The notes under the pieces are model-generated. The model had not been told where the DNA came from and did no database searches. It saw only the letters and a program-made list of their open reading frames with translations. 64,000 nt of DNA from Sphingomonadaceae bacterium. GTDB lineage: Bacteria; Pseudomonadota; Alphaproteobacteria; Sphingomonadales; Sphingomonadaceae. Made by a program: the position numbers and the translations under genes. Positions 11,101 to 20,539 of the stretch are shown here, in pieces (the stretch's first letter is position 1; each line of letters opens with the position of its first letter). Location of the stretch: assembly GCA_009926135.1 (NCBI GenBank), contig RFPL01000008.1, positions 93,997 through 157,996 on the forward strand, given 5' to 3'.

Positions 11101-12798
11101 CACAAGGTCGACAAGGTGATCGGCAAGACCCGTCACTCGACCCCGGGCGTCGGCCTCATCTCGCCCCCACCGCACCATGACATCTATTCGATCGAGGATC
11201 TGGCCCAGCTGATCCACGACCTGAAGAACGTCAACGGCGGCGCGCGGATCTCGGTCAAGCTGGTCTCCGAAGTCGGCGTCGGCACCGTTGCCGCCGGCGT
11301 TTCCAAGGCCCGCGCCGACCATGTGACGATTTCGGGCTACGAAGGCGGGACTGGCGCTTCGCCGCTGACCTCGCTGACCCATGCTGGCAGCCCGTGGGAG
11401 ATTGGTCTCGCCGAAACGCAGCAGACGCTGATCCTCAACAACTTGCGCAGCCGCATTGCCGTCCAGGCCGATGGCGGCCTGCGCACCGGGCGCGACGTGG
11501 CCGTCGCCGCGCTGCTCGGCGCGGACGAGTTCGGCTTTGCCACCGCGCCGTTGATCGCGGCCGGCTGCATCATGATGCGCAAGTGCCATCTCAACACCTG
11601 CCCGGTTGGCGTGGCGACGCAGGACCCGGTGCTGCGCGCGCGCTTCACCGGCCAGCCCGAGCACGTGATCAACTACTTCTTCTTCGTCGCCGAAGAACTG
11701 CGGGCGATCATGGCCGAGATGGGCTTCCGCACCATCGCGGAAATGGTCGGCCGGGTTGACCGGCTCGACATGCGTCAGGCGATCGATCACTGGAAGGCTA
11801 GCGGCGTCGACCTCAGCCGGATCCTGCATCAGGTTCCGCTGGGTGACAGCCCCTCGCTGGGCTGGTCGCAGACCCAGGATCACGAGCTTGAGAAGGCGCT
11901 CGACAATGACCTGATCACCGCTGCCGCCGAGGCACTGGACAAAAAGCAGCCGGTCGTGATCGAGCGCAAGGTGATCAACGTCAACCGCACGGTTGGTGCC
12001 ATGCTTTCGGGCGAAGTCGCCAAGCGCCATGGCCATGCCGGCCTGCCCGACAACACCATCGCGATCCGCCTGAGCGGCGTGGCCGGGCAGAGCTTTGGCG
12101 CGTTCCTGGCCCACGGCGTGACGCTCGACCTGACCGGCGATGCCAACGACTATGTCGGCAAGGGCCTGTCGGGCGGCCGCGTGATCGTGCGCCAGCCGGC
12201 CCATGTCGACCGCGAGGCCAGCCAGAACATCATCGTCGGCAACACCGTGCTCTATGGGGCGATTGCGGGTGAGGCCTACTTCAACGGCGTGGCCGGGGAA
12301 CGCTTCGCGGTGCGCAATTCGGGCGCGATCGCAGTGGTCGAAGGGACCGGCGATCACGGCTGCGAATACATGACCGGCGGCGTGGTCGTCGTGCTCGGCC
12401 GCACGGGCCGCAACTTTGCCGCAGGCATGTCCGGTGGGATCGCCTACGTCTTTGACGAGCGCGGCGAGTTCGCACAGCTCTGCAACCCGGCCCAGGTCGA
12501 CCTCCTGCCGATCTCGGCCGAACGCGACGAAGATGACGGCGCCGGCCGGCCGCAACAGCGTCCTCGCAGCGTCGAGGACTTCGGCATGGGCGACATGCTG
12601 CGCCACGACGCCGAACGCCTGCGGATCCTGCTGGAGCGGCACCACCTCCACACCGGCAGCAAGCGCGCCCGCGCCCTGCTGGATGACTGGAGCAATACGC
12701 TGACGAAGTTCGTCAAGGTCATGCCCAAGGATTACGCGCGGGCACTGAAGCAAATGGAAACCGAACGGCTTGAAGCCGCCTCGGTCGCGGCGGAATAA
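8160..12798 (+). pseudogene. gltB: glutamate synthase large subunit GltB, interrupted by an apparent frameshift near 10638
   Basis: GltB transfers the glutamine amide to 2-oxoglutarate. The N-terminal half (8160-10670) begins NEHDACGVGFVAHIKG, where Cys is the class II amidotransferase nucleophile after a short propeptide. It continues through the central domain. The C-terminal half, readable from about 10639, holds the FMN synthase domain ([16 protein letters not shown]), the 3Fe-4S cysteines in [15 protein letters not shown], and the GXGXG domain. Frame 1 ends prematurely after HAWTAQ, at a TAA at 10668; frame 2 resumes with [16 protein letters not shown]. Skipping the A at 10638 restores one reading frame of about 1545 residues. 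Both halves are otherwise intact, so this may be a sequencing or assembly error rather than a dead gene. gltD follows 11 bases later. Confidence 0.9.
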
Positions 12799-12809
12799 GG
12801 ACGGGAACG

Positions 12810-14243
12810 ATGGGCAAGGAAACCGGCTTTCTCGAGCTAGACCGCCAGGATCGCAGCTATGCCGATCCCAAGGAGCGGCTGCATCACTACAAGGAATTCG
12901 TAATCCCGCACGCGGAGCCGGCGCTGAAGGCGCAGGCTTCGCGCTGCATGAACTGCGGTATTCCGTACTGTCACAACGGCTGCCCGGTGAACAACATAAT
13001 CCCGGACTGGAACCATCTGGTCTATGAGGGTGACTGGCAGAATGCGCTGGAAGTGCTGCATTCGACCAACAACTTCCCGGAATTCACCGGCCGCATCTGC
13101 CCCGCCCCGTGCGAGGCGAGCTGCACGCTGAACATCATCGACCAGCCGGTGACGATCAAGTCGATCGAATGCGCGATCGTCGACAAGGGGTGGGAAAACG
13201 GCTGGATCCATCCGCAGGTCCCGGCCAAGCGCACCGGCAAGACCGTAGCCGTGGTCGGCTCCGGCCCCGCTGGCATGGCCGCTGCCCAGCAGCTGGCCCG
13301 CGCCGGCCATTCGGTGACGGTGTTCGAAAAGAACGACCGCGCCGGCGGGTTGCTGCGATATGGCATCCCCGACTTCAAGATGGAAAAGCACCTGATCAAC
13401 CGGCGGCTGGTCCAGATGGAGGCCGAAGGCGTGTCGTTCCGCACCTCGACCGAGGTCGGCGTCCATGTCTCGATCGAGAGCCTGAAGGAAAACTTCGATG
13501 CCATCGTCCTGTCGGGCGGCTCGGAAGAACCGCGCCGGCTGGAGATCCCCGGGGCCGAATTGCCGGGCGTGCGTCTGGCGATGGAATTCCTGACCCAGCA
13601 GAACAAGCGAGTCGCCGGGGACGATGAACTGCGCGCGGCCCCGCGCGGCACCCTGACCGCGACCGGCAAGCACGTGATCGTGATCGGCGGCGGCGATACC
13701 GGGTCAGACTGCGTCGGCACTTCCAACCGCCAGGGCGCCGCTTCGGTCACCCAGCTGGAGATCATGCCCAAGCCGCCGGAAAAGGAAGACAAGGCGCTGA
13801 CCTGGCCGGACTGGCCGCTCAAGCTGCGCACTTCGACCAGCCATGAAGAAGGCGTTGCCCGCGACTGGTCGGTCCTGACTAAGCGCGTGGTGGGCGAGAA
13901 CGACGTCACCGGCCTCGAATGCGTCCGGGTCGAATGGGTCGATGGGCGGATGCAGGAAGTCGCCGGCAGCGAATTCGTGCTCAAGGCCGACCTGATCCTG
14001 CTCGCCATGGGCTTCATCGGCCCACGCAAGCAGGGCCTGCTCGACCAGGCAGGAGTCGAACTCGACGGGCGCGGCAATGTTGCCGCCAACGTGATCGACT
14101 ATCGCACCAGCGATCCGCAGATCTTCGCTTGCGGCGACATGCGCCGCGGCCAGAGCCTGGTCGTCTGGGCGATCCGCGAAGGCCGCCAGGCCGCGCGGGC
14201 CGTCGATGAGGCACTGATGGGGGTTAGCGAATTGCCGCGCTGA
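12810..14243 (+). CDS. gltD: glutamate synthase small subunit GltD
   Basis: A 477-residue NADPH-dependent FAD oxidoreductase that supplies electrons to GltB. The N-terminal cysteine-rich domain ([15 protein letters not shown], then [12 protein letters not shown]) binds the 4Fe-4S clusters. [21 protein letters not shown] is the FAD Rossmann motif, and [15 protein letters not shown] the NADPH motif. [17 protein letters not shown] closes the FAD site. Length and motif order are normal and no frame problem is seen, in contrast to gltB, with which it forms an operon (11-base gap). It converges on a DUF4239-like gene with only four bases between the stop codons. Confidence 0.96.
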   Translation: MGKETGFLELDRQDRSYADPKERLHHYKEFVIPHAEPALKAQASRCMNCGIPYCHNGCPVNNIIPDWNHLVYEGDWQNALEVLHSTNNFPEFTGRICPAPCEASCTLNIIDQPVTIKSIECAIVDKGWENGWIHPQVPAKRTGKTVAVVGSGPAGMAAAQQLARAGHSVTVFEKNDRAGGLLRYGIPDFKMEKHLINRRLVQMEAEGVSFRTSTEVGVHVSIESLKENFDAIVLSGGSEEPRRLEIPGAELPGVRLAMEFLTQQNKRVAGDDELRAAPRGTLTATGKHVIVIGGGDTGSDCVGTSNRQGAASVTQLEIMPKPPEKEDKALTWPDWPLKLRTSTSHEEGVARDWSVLTKRVVGENDVTGLECVRVEWVDGRMQEVAGSEFVLKADLILLAMGFIGPRKQGLLDQAGVELDGRGNVAANVIDYRTSDPQIFACGDMRRGQSLVVWAIREGRQAARAVDEALMGVSELPR

Positions 14244-14247
14244 GCGA

Positions 14248-15033
14248 TCAGCGCGGCGGTGGCCCCGCCGCCAGCCGCTGAACCACATCGGCCATGTCGG
14301 CCTGCGAGACCATGATGAACCCGCCGCGCGGGTTGTCGATGTCGAGGATCGTCGCAAAGGCGAGCGACAGCAGCAGGAAGAACAGCGCCGCGGTCGTCCG
14401 ATGCCGTCCGCCGCTGCCGGCCACGGTGTACCCATGCAGCACCGCCCCGGCGAGGCAATAGACCATCAGCAGTCCCAGCACCTCGTCCGGCAGACGCGAG
14501 CGCCGGGCTGCGCCGCGCTTGGTCGCAAGGTCCGAAAAATCATCGAAGCCCTGGACCAGTACCGGCAGGCGGGTGTCCGCCGGCTGGCGGCCAAGCGCGG
14601 CATAAAGCGTGCCGCGCAGCGCGGCATGGCGCCGGGCCATTTCGGCCTGCAGCCCGGGTGCGCCATCGGCAGCGAGTCCGGTCTGTAGCCGGAGCTCGGC
14701 ATAGTCATGCAGCCGGCGCGTAATCTCCACCTCCGCGGCCGGGGGCAGCAAGGCCAGCCGATTGGCAAATGAGCCGATTGCATTGGCCTCGTCGGTCACC
14801 AGTTGGCGGCGCTCCTCGTGCCGGGCGATCGAGAGGCTGAAGGCAAAAGCCATCAGCAGCGCCAGCAGGCCGAACACGCCGGCGTGGGAATAGCTCTCAT
14901 CGGTGGTGCCGGGTTCCGCCGCGTCGGCGCGGTGCCGCACCCGGCGATGGAGCAGGAAGCCCAACTCGTAGCAAGCAAACATGCCTGCAAAAAGCAGGAC
15001 GGAGATCAGCCAGAGCGGCGCGGCGTTCAGCAT
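14248..15033 (-). CDS. DUF4239-like (bestrophin-like) membrane protein
   Basis: A 261-residue inner-membrane protein. Two hydrophobic segments at the N-terminus (LWLISVLLFAGMFACYELGF and GVFGLLALLMAFAFSLSIA) are followed by a soluble helical region with RRQLVTDEANAIGSF, then two more membrane segments near LLMVYCLAGAVLHGY and ALFFLLLSLAFATILDID. The EANAIG motif and four-helix layout match DUF4239 proteins. The chosen ATG gives MLNAAPLWLIS directly before the first helix; an in-frame start 16 codons upstream is possible. Function unknown. It is divergent from the ATP-grasp gene. Confidence 0.75.
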   Translation of the reverse strand: MLNAAPLWLISVLLFAGMFACYELGFLLHRRVRHRADAAEPGTTDESYSHAGVFGLLALLMAFAFSLSIARHEERRQLVTDEANAIGSFANRLALLPPAAEVEITRRLHDYAELRLQTGLAADGAPGLQAEMARRHAALRGTLYAALGRQPADTRLPVLVQGFDDFSDLATKRGAARRSRLPDEVLGLLMVYCLAGAVLHGYTVAGSGGRHRTTAALFFLLLSLAFATILDIDNPRGGFIMVSQADMADVVQRLAAGPPPR

Positions 15034-15109
15034 CGCCCACTGTGATAACCACTTGGTCTCTTTCGTCCAGCCCCTCGCCAAACCGGCCGCGGGCAGCTAG
15101 GCGGCGGCC

Positions 15110-15994
15110 ATGAAGATCGCCTTCCTCGCCTGCCCCGCGACCCTTCCCGGTTCGCCCACTCGCCGCCCCGACGCGTTCGAGCATGACCTCTATCTGGAGG
15201 CTGTCCGGGCGGGAGTGGGTGCGCGCGGCACCGTGACCGATATCGATTGGCGCGCGCCGTTGGCGGAGCTGGCGCGGTTCGACCTGGCGATCCTGGGCAC
15301 GCCGTGGGACTATACCGAGGCCAAGGACGAGTTCCTGGCCCGGCTGGGCGACCTGGAAGCGGCCGGGGTGGCGGTCTGCAACCCGCTCGAAGTTGTGCGC
15401 TGGAATGCCGACAAGCTGTACCTCAGGGAACTGGCGACACGCGGTGCGGTAACGATCCCGACCCTGTGGCCCGAGCGGGCCGGATGTGCCGAGATCATCG
15501 CGGCCTTCGATCACTTCGGCACGGACCGGGTGGTCGTGAAGCGCCGGGTCGGAGCCGGCGCGATCGGGCAGGACAGCTTCACGCGCGATGATCCCCCGCA
15601 GGCTGACTGGGCAATCGAACAGCCGGCCATGATCCAGCCGTTCCTGCCTGCGATCCAGCGCGAGGGCGAACTGAGCTTCATCTTCGTCGATGGCGTGCTC
15701 TGCCACACGCTGCTCAAGCAGGCGACTGGCGGCGATTACCGGATCCAGTCGCTTTACGGCGGCACCGAGACACCGCTTGAGCCTGCCCCAGCCGACCGGG
15801 CCGCCGCCGAAGCAATCATGGCGCTGCTGCCCTTCGGCCAGGCACCGCTCTACGCCCGGATCGACATGGTCCGGCTGGACGACGGGCGGCTCGCCGTGAT
15901 CGAGGCCGAGCTGATCGAACCTTACCTCTATCCCGAGCAGGGGCCGAACCTGGGGTCGATGCTCGCGGAGGGGATGCTGCGGCGGCGCGGCTAG
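15110..15994 (+). CDS. ATP-grasp fold protein
   Basis: A 294-residue protein resembling single-domain ATP-grasp ligases of the RimK/DcsG-like type. Motifs include DLAILGTPWDYTEAKDEF, NPLEVVRWNADKLYLREL (substrate-side Lys), VVVKRRVGAGAIGQDS (ATP-binding Lys with a glycine-rich loop), and the metal-binding C-terminal region ARIDMVRLDDGRLAVIEAELIEP. It would join a carboxylate to an amine using ATP. The substrate is unknown and no pathway partners flank it. A weak terminator-like hairpin follows. Confidence 0.8.
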   Translation: MKIAFLACPATLPGSPTRRPDAFEHDLYLEAVRAGVGARGTVTDIDWRAPLAELARFDLAILGTPWDYTEAKDEFLARLGDLEAAGVAVCNPLEVVRWNADKLYLRELATRGAVTIPTLWPERAGCAEIIAAFDHFGTDRVVVKRRVGAGAIGQDSFTRDDPPQADWAIEQPAMIQPFLPAIQREGELSFIFVDGVLCHTLLKQATGGDYRIQSLYGGTETPLEPAPADRAAAEAIMALLPFGQAPLYARIDMVRLDDGRLAVIEAELIEPYLYPEQGPNLGSMLAEGMLRRRG

Positions 15995-16014
15995 TCCCGC
16001 GACGTTTTCCTACA

Positions 16015-16050
16015 GAGCCAGCGCCTGCTATCCTGCGCCGGCTCTTTCTC
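16015..16050 (+). terminator. candidate intrinsic terminator after the ATP-grasp gene
   Basis: GAGCCAGCGC pairs with GCGCCGGCTC (one mismatch-type pair) around a 10-base loop and is followed by TTTCTC. The T-run is short, so termination efficiency is uncertain. Confidence 0.5.
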
Positions 16051-16201
16051 ATGGTTGATGCGCGGAAGATTTTTTCTTTCCGGCGGACAGCATTGTCCGG
16101 AAATGCCGAAATCTTCAGGATTTCTGCGGGTTTTTGCCTGTTGGAAGAAGCGGACTCAGTGTCAACTGTGTCAAGCTGAGCGGGCCGCTGCCGCAGGCTG
16201 G

Positions 16202-16888
16202 CTAAAGCGCCCAGTCCACCCCGCCCCGTCCCTTGTCTTCCAGAAAGGCATTGGCCTGGCTGAAGTGTCGGCAGCCCAGAAAGCCGCGATGCGCCGAGAG
16301 CGGGCTGGGATGCGGCGCGGTCAGCACGAGATGATGGCTGCTCCTCAACCCCGGCACCGACTGGGCCTTGCGCTGGGCATGGCTGCCCCACAGCAGGAAG
16401 ACGCAGGGTTCGGCCTTGGCGGCGACGGCGGCGATCACGGCATCGGTGATCTCCTCCCAGCCGCGCCCCTGGTGCGAAGCGGGCTGGCCGTCCTCCACCG
16501 TCAGCGCGGCATTGAGCAGCAGCACGCCCTGCCGCGCCCAATGGGTCAGGTTGCCGTGGCGCGGGACGGCCAAGCCCAGGTCGCTGGCCAGTTCCTTGTA
16601 GATGTTGACCAGGCTTGGCGGCACTTTCACACCGTCCTGTACCGAGAACGACAGGCCGTGGGCCTGGCCGGGGCCGTGGTAGGGGTCCTGCCCCAGGATC
16701 ACGACCTTCACTGCGTCCAGCGCGGTCAGTTCCAGCGCAGCGAGGCGAAGTCCGCGCGGCGGATAGATCGCCTTGCCAGCCGCTTCCTCGGCCTTGAGGA
16801 AGCCGCCAAGCTGGCGTGACCTGGCGCTGGCCAGCACGGGTTCAAGCACCTCGCGCCAGCTCTCCGGCACTGTCTCGCCACTGGCCAT
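16202..16888 (-). CDS. ung: uracil-DNA glycosylase
   Basis: A 228-residue family 1 uracil-DNA glycosylase that removes uracil from DNA to start base excision repair. The catalytic water-activating motif GQDPYH is at residues 66-71, with LLLNAALTVE in the middle and the DNA-intercalating loop TAPHPSPLSAHRG near residue 190. Length is normal. It is divergent from the RNase D-like gene, with about 60 bases between the starts. Confidence 0.97.
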   Translation of the reverse strand: MASGETVPESWREVLEPVLASARSRQLGGFLKAEEAAGKAIYPPRGLRLAALELTALDAVKVVILGQDPYHGPGQAHGLSFSVQDGVKVPPSLVNIYKELASDLGLAVPRHGNLTHWARQGVLLLNAALTVEDGQPASHQGRGWEEITDAVIAAVAAKAEPCVFLLWGSHAQRKAQSVPGLRSSHHLVLTAPHPSPLSAHRGFLGCRHFSQANAFLEDKGRGGVDWAL

Positions 16889-16949
16889 CGCAATCTCACT
16901 CCCACTGGGGCTTTCATCCCTGCAGCAATGGGCCTAAGCACCTTGCCCT

Positions 16950-17570
16950 ATGGCTGTCCATCTCCACGAAGAAGACCTCCCAGGTGATGTCTTTGCGCCC
17001 GGCCCGATCGCGGTCGATACCGAGACCATGGGCCTGATCACTCCGCGTGACCGGCTCTGCGTTGTCCAGTTGTCCGATGGCAAGGGCGACGAACATCTTG
17101 TCCGCTTCAACCCGGGAACCGACTATGCCGCACCCAATCTGAAAGCGGTGCTGGCGGATTCGGCGCGGGTCAAACTGTTCCACTTTGCCCGCTTCGACCT
17201 GGCCGCGATCGAGCATTACCTGGGCATCACCGCCACGCCGGTGTTCTGCACCAAGATCGCCAGCAAGCTGGTGCGCACCTATACCGACCGGCATGGCCTG
17301 AAGGACCTGGTGCGTGAATTGCTGGGCAAGGAACTGTCCAAGCAGCAGCAATCGAGCGACTGGGGTGGTCCGGTGCTGAGCGACGCGCAGCTGGACTATG
17401 CCGCTTCGGACGTGCGTTTTCTCCACGCAATGCACACGATCCTGGTCGAGCGGCTGGAGCGCGAGGGGCGCACCGCCATCGCCCAGGCCTGTTTCGATTT
17501 CCTGCCCCACCGCGCCCGGCTCGATCTCGCCGGGTGGGCGGACAAGGACATCTTCAGCCACGAAGCGTGA
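16950..17570 (+). CDS. ribonuclease D-like 3'-5' exonuclease (catalytic domain only)
   Basis: A 206-residue DEDDy exonuclease. The DEDD acidic residues are visible in VDTETMGL (residues 22-29), the HFARFDLAAIEHYL motif near residue 80, and LDYAASDVRFLHAMH near 150, including the Tyr and Asp of the DEDDy active site. It lacks the C-terminal HRDC domains of E. coli RNase D, as is common for the short alphaproteobacterial form. The likely role is tRNA or small RNA 3'-end trimming. It lies 21 bases upstream of lptC. Confidence 0.9.
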   Translation: MAVHLHEEDLPGDVFAPGPIAVDTETMGLITPRDRLCVVQLSDGKGDEHLVRFNPGTDYAAPNLKAVLADSARVKLFHFARFDLAAIEHYLGITATPVFCTKIASKLVRTYTDRHGLKDLVRELLGKELSKQQQSSDWGGPVLSDAQLDYAASDVRFLHAMHTILVERLEREGRTAIAQACFDFLPHRARLDLAGWADKDIFSHEA

Positions 17571-17591
17571 GCTGAAGCCCAGGGCCATGCC

Positions 17592-18236
17592 ATGACCGAA
17601 GCCGCCGACCGGATCCGCAACCAGCGCCGCCAATGGGCCGCGCCGGGGGGTTCGCACGACCGGCTGATCCGGATCCTGGCGCGCTGGCTGCCGGGTGCCG
17701 TCGGGGTGGTGGCAGCCGCGATGCTACTTGGTCCGCTGTTCCCGCGCGGCGAGATCAGCTTCCTGCTCGACCGCAACAAGGTCGCAACCACCGAGGACCG
17801 GCTGGTGGTGGCGAACGCGATGTACCGGGGCGAGGACAACGAAGGCCGGCCCTTCACCGTCACCGCCGCCAACGCGGTACAGGTCTCAGCCGCCGACCCG
17901 GTGGTGCGCATGAAGGGGCTGGTCGCCCGCATCCTGATGACGGATGGTCCGGCCGAGCTGTCCGCGCAGGGCGGCAGCTATGATTACAACCGCGAGGCCG
18001 TCGACGTGGCCGGCCCGGTAACCTTCACGGCGGCCGATGGTTACCGGATGACCACGGGCCATGTTGCCATCGACCTGAAGGGCCAACGAATTCTGGGCAA
18101 TGGCGGGGTTAACGGGGCCATTCCGGCTGGCACTTTTTCCGCCGAAAGGTTAGTGGCTGACCTTAACGCGCGAACGGTTGCGCTGGAAGGCAATGCGCGG
18201 CTGGTGATGACCCCGGGCAAGTTGAGGATGCCGTGA
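17592..18236 (+). CDS. lptC: LPS export ABC transporter periplasmic protein LptC
   Basis: A 214-residue bitopic protein that links the LptBFG transporter to the LptA bridge. The cytoplasmic N-terminus is short and basic (RIRNQRRQW), followed by a single membrane span around residues 32-50 (WLPGAVGVVAAAMLLGPLF) and a beta-rich OstA-like domain (VVANAMYRGEDNEGRPFTVT, YDYNREAVDVAGPVTF). Its stop overlaps the lptA ATG by one base (TGATG). Sequence identity is low, as is usual for LptC, but the architecture and position next to lptA make the call solid. Confidence 0.9.
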   Translation: MTEAADRIRNQRRQWAAPGGSHDRLIRILARWLPGAVGVVAAAMLLGPLFPRGEISFLLDRNKVATTEDRLVVANAMYRGEDNEGRPFTVTAANAVQVSAADPVVRMKGLVARILMTDGPAELSAQGGSYDYNREAVDVAGPVTFTAADGYRMTTGHVAIDLKGQRILGNGGVNGAIPAGTFSAERLVADLNARTVALEGNARLVMTPGKLRMP

Positions 18237-18772
18237 TGGCCGAAGCATCGATTTCCCGCATTGCACTGCGTTCGCTGCTGGCCGGCTTTGCGATCGGCGC
18301 AGTGGGTCTGCTGGCGATCGGCCGCTCCGATGCCCAGGCGCTGGGCGGGCACGACAGCAATGCCCCGGTCAGCTATGCGGCAGACCGGATCGAGTTGCAG
18401 GACCGCCAGGACCGGGTGGTGCTGGCCGGCAACGTCTCGATCAACCAGGGCGGCCTGCAACTGACCGCTGACCGCACCACCGTCGCCTTCACGGATAAGG
18501 GCAGTCTGCAGATTCAGCGGATCGATGCGACCGGGGGCGTCGCAGTCAACCGCGGCAACGAAAGCGCGCGCGGCGACGTGGCGATTTACGATTTCAACCG
18601 CCGGGTAATTACCCTGGCGGGCAATGTGGCGCTGCGGCGGGGCGGCGACACGCTTAACGGGGGGCGCCTGGTGATCGATCTCAACAGCGGGATATCCAGT
18701 GTCGACGGCCGCGGATCCACCCAGACGGGTGGCCGGGTTTCCGGCACCTTTGCCGTACCCAAGCATAACTGA
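18236..18772 (+). CDS. lptA: LptA/OstA family LPS transport protein
   Basis: A 178-residue periplasmic beta-jellyroll protein forming the LPS bridge between inner and outer membranes. A hydrophobic export signal (LRSLLAGFAIGAVGLLAIG) precedes the OstA domain with APVSYAADRIELQDRQDRVVL and LAGNVSINQGGLQLTADRTTV. The ATG that overlaps the lptC stop was chosen; a GTG one codon upstream is also in frame. In related genomes lptB usually follows, but here the next gene is a glycosyltransferase, so lptB must be elsewhere. Confidence 0.9.
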   Translation: MAEASISRIALRSLLAGFAIGAVGLLAIGRSDAQALGGHDSNAPVSYAADRIELQDRQDRVVLAGNVSINQGGLQLTADRTTVAFTDKGSLQIQRIDATGGVAVNRGNESARGDVAIYDFNRRVITLAGNVALRRGGDTLNGGRLVIDLNSGISSVDGRGSTQTGGRVSGTFAVPKHN

Positions 18773-18793
18773 CCGCCCACTTCAGGAACGGCG

Positions 18794-20023
18794 ATGGGTC
18801 CGCCTTCCCTGCTCGTCATCGGGCTGAACTACACTCCTGAGCCGGTTGGCATCGGGCCCTACACGGCTGGCCTGTGCGAAGCGCTGGTCCGCTCGGGCCA
18901 CAAGGTCACCGCCGTGGTCGGAAAGCCATATTATCCGCAGTGGCGGGCCGATCCAGCCTATGCCGGCGGTTGGCTGGAGGCCGAGGAAAACGGCGTGAAG
19001 CTGGTCCGCTGCCCGCATTTCGTGCCGCAGGACCCGGTCGGCCTGCGGCGGTTCGCGCACCTCGTCAGCTTTGCAATCACAGCGCTGATCCCAGCCGTCC
19101 GCATTGCCCTGCGCGAGCGGCCACAGGTAGTGCTCTGCGTGGCACCAGCGCTGCTTAGCGTACTGGCCGCGATCCTGGCGGCCTGGCTCTGCGGCGCGCG
19201 GTTGTGGATCCATGTCCAGGACTTCGAGGTGGAAGCCGCCTTCGCTACCGGGCTGATGCGCGAAAACAGCCTGCATGGCCGGTTCGCGATGTGGGCCGAG
19301 GGCTGGGTCCTGCGCCAGGCAGACCGGGTATCGACAATCAGCCCGCAGATGGTGGCCAAGCTGGGTGACAAGGGCATCCCGCCCGAGCGACGCCTGGAAC
19401 TACGCAACTGGGCGGATGCACGCTTTGCGCCAGATTCCGCAGGTGCCGCGGTCATTCGCCAGGAATGGGGCCTGGAGCACAAGGTCGTAGCGCTCTATTC
19501 CGGCAATATCGCCCGCAAGCAGGGGATCGAGATCCTGATCGAGGCCGCCCGCGCGCTGCAGCACCGATCGGACATTGCCTTCGTGATCTGCGGCGAGGGT
19601 CCCAACCGCCCCGCGCTGCAAGCCCAGTCGCGCGGCCTCCCCAACGTCCAGTTGCACGATCTGCAGCCCGCCGCGCGCATGGGCGCCATGCTGACCATGG
19701 CCGACCTGCATCTGCTGCCGCAGATTGCCGGTGCTGCGGATCTGGTGCTGCCGTCCAAGCTGACCAACATGCTCGCTTCGGGCCGGCCCGTCGTCGCAAC
19801 AACCGAGCCGGGTACCGGGCTCTACAGCGAGGTGGATGGTTGCGGTCGCTGTGTCGCCCCAGCCGATGCCGCTGCGCTCGCGCGGGCGATTGCCGAGCTG
19901 GCGGACGATCCAGCCCGCCGCGCAAGTCTGGGCAAGGCGGCGGCCGAACGGGCGACGGAGCGCTGGCAGCAGAGCGCGATCCTGGACCGGATGGCTAGGG
20001 AGTTGCAGGCGCTGGTGCGCTAG
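18794..20023 (+). CDS. WcaI-like glycosyltransferase (GT4)
   Basis: A 409-residue GT-B glycosyltransferase. The N-terminus SLLVIGLNYTPEPVGIGPYT and VVGKPYYPQWRADPAYAGGW match the WcaI-type family used in colanic-acid-like polysaccharide synthesis. The C-terminal domain has VVALYSGNIARKQGIEILIE, FVICGEGPNRPAL and the Ser/Thr-rich donor region LPSKLTNMLASGRPVVATTE. It acts on the cytoplasmic face of the inner membrane. It starts 21 bases after lptA, so co-transcription with LPS transport genes is likely. The 3' end overlaps the convergent small membrane protein gene by 29 bases. Confidence 0.88.
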   Translation: MGPPSLLVIGLNYTPEPVGIGPYTAGLCEALVRSGHKVTAVVGKPYYPQWRADPAYAGGWLEAEENGVKLVRCPHFVPQDPVGLRRFAHLVSFAITALIPAVRIALRERPQVVLCVAPALLSVLAAILAAWLCGARLWIHVQDFEVEAAFATGLMRENSLHGRFAMWAEGWVLRQADRVSTISPQMVAKLGDKGIPPERRLELRNWADARFAPDSAGAAVIRQEWGLEHKVVALYSGNIARKQGIEILIEAARALQHRSDIAFVICGEGPNRPALQAQSRGLPNVQLHDLQPAARMGAMLTMADLHLLPQIAGAADLVLPSKLTNMLASGRPVVATTEPGTGLYSEVDGCGRCVAPADAAALARAIAELADDPARRASLGKAAAERATERWQQSAILDRMARELQALVR

Positions 20024-20327
20024 CCCCGGCAGGACCGGCCGCCGGACTCGCCGCAGCCGCGGGCTCAGGCGGACTGGGATCAAACGGCGTGGTGTCGAGG
20101 ACAGGATCACCAAAGTTCCCGCCCTCTTCCTCATTCGCATCGACCCGGACGGCGGGAGAGGCCGGTGCGGCCGGCGACACTGCCGGCGCGGCTCTTGGCG
20201 CGGCAGGCGCAGGCCTGGTCAGCAGGTCTTGGGGCCCACCCCCTTGCGAGAAATAGGCAGCGGCCAGCGTACTGATGCCGATCACCCAAAGCAGCGCAAC
20301 GCGCCAGTCGCGGAACAGCCGCGTCAT
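19995..20327 (-). CDS. small single-span membrane protein with Pro/Ala-rich tail, 110 aa
   Basis: A 110-residue protein beginning MTRLFRDWRVALLWVIGIST. It has one membrane helix (residues about 9-27) and a long Pro/Ala-rich tail containing an acidic patch (DANEEEGGNFGDPVLDTTPF). No family is recognised. It starts one base after the stop of an upstream 56-residue ORF that has a similar N-terminus (aromatic-Arg-Trp, then W..GI..TA), so the two look like diverged tandem duplicates. Its 3' end overlaps the convergent glycosyltransferase gene by 29 bases. Confidence 0.65.
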   Translation of the reverse strand: MTRLFRDWRVALLWVIGISTLAAAYFSQGGGPQDLLTRPAPAAPRAAPAVSPAAPASPAVRVDANEEEGGNFGDPVLDTTPFDPSPPEPAAAASPAAGPAGASAPAPATP

Positions 20328-20328
20328 T

Positions 20329-20499
20329 TCAATGATCCTTGGCCCAGGGCGAGTGGTGCGGTGGCGGGGCCTTGGCATGCTGCGAGTCGGGGTTGTCCGC
20401 ATCGGGGACAGAGCAATAGGCCGTTGCCAGGATGCCGAGCGACCAGGTCACCGCCTTCCAGCGGCTCTGAAATACGGTCGTAATCCGAGTCCCGAACAT
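20329..20499 (-). CDS. small membrane protein, 56 aa
   Basis: A 56-residue ORF, too short for most gene finders. It starts MFGTRITTVFQSRWKAVTWS and continues LGILATAYCSVPDADN; a single hydrophobic helix is followed by a His/Pro-rich tail ending HHSPWAKDH. It lies 40 bases downstream of mutS on the same strand and one base upstream of the 110-residue relative. The shared N-terminal pattern with its neighbour supports translation. The Cys after the hydrophobic stretch (TAYCS) loosely resembles a lipobox. Function unknown. Confidence 0.55.
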   Translation of the reverse strand: MFGTRITTVFQSRWKAVTWSLGILATAYCSVPDADNPDSQHAKAPPPHHSPWAKDH

Positions 20500-20539
20500 G
20501 GCCCGCACAATATCAGCGGCCTCTTAACAAAGACTTCCC

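Noticed and set aside
7956..12753. Two very long open frames on the minus strand (752 and 762 codons) opposite gltB
   Set aside because: They are His/Arg/Ala-rich mirror frames of a high-GC gene with strong third-position bias; gltB motifs on the + strand explain the region.
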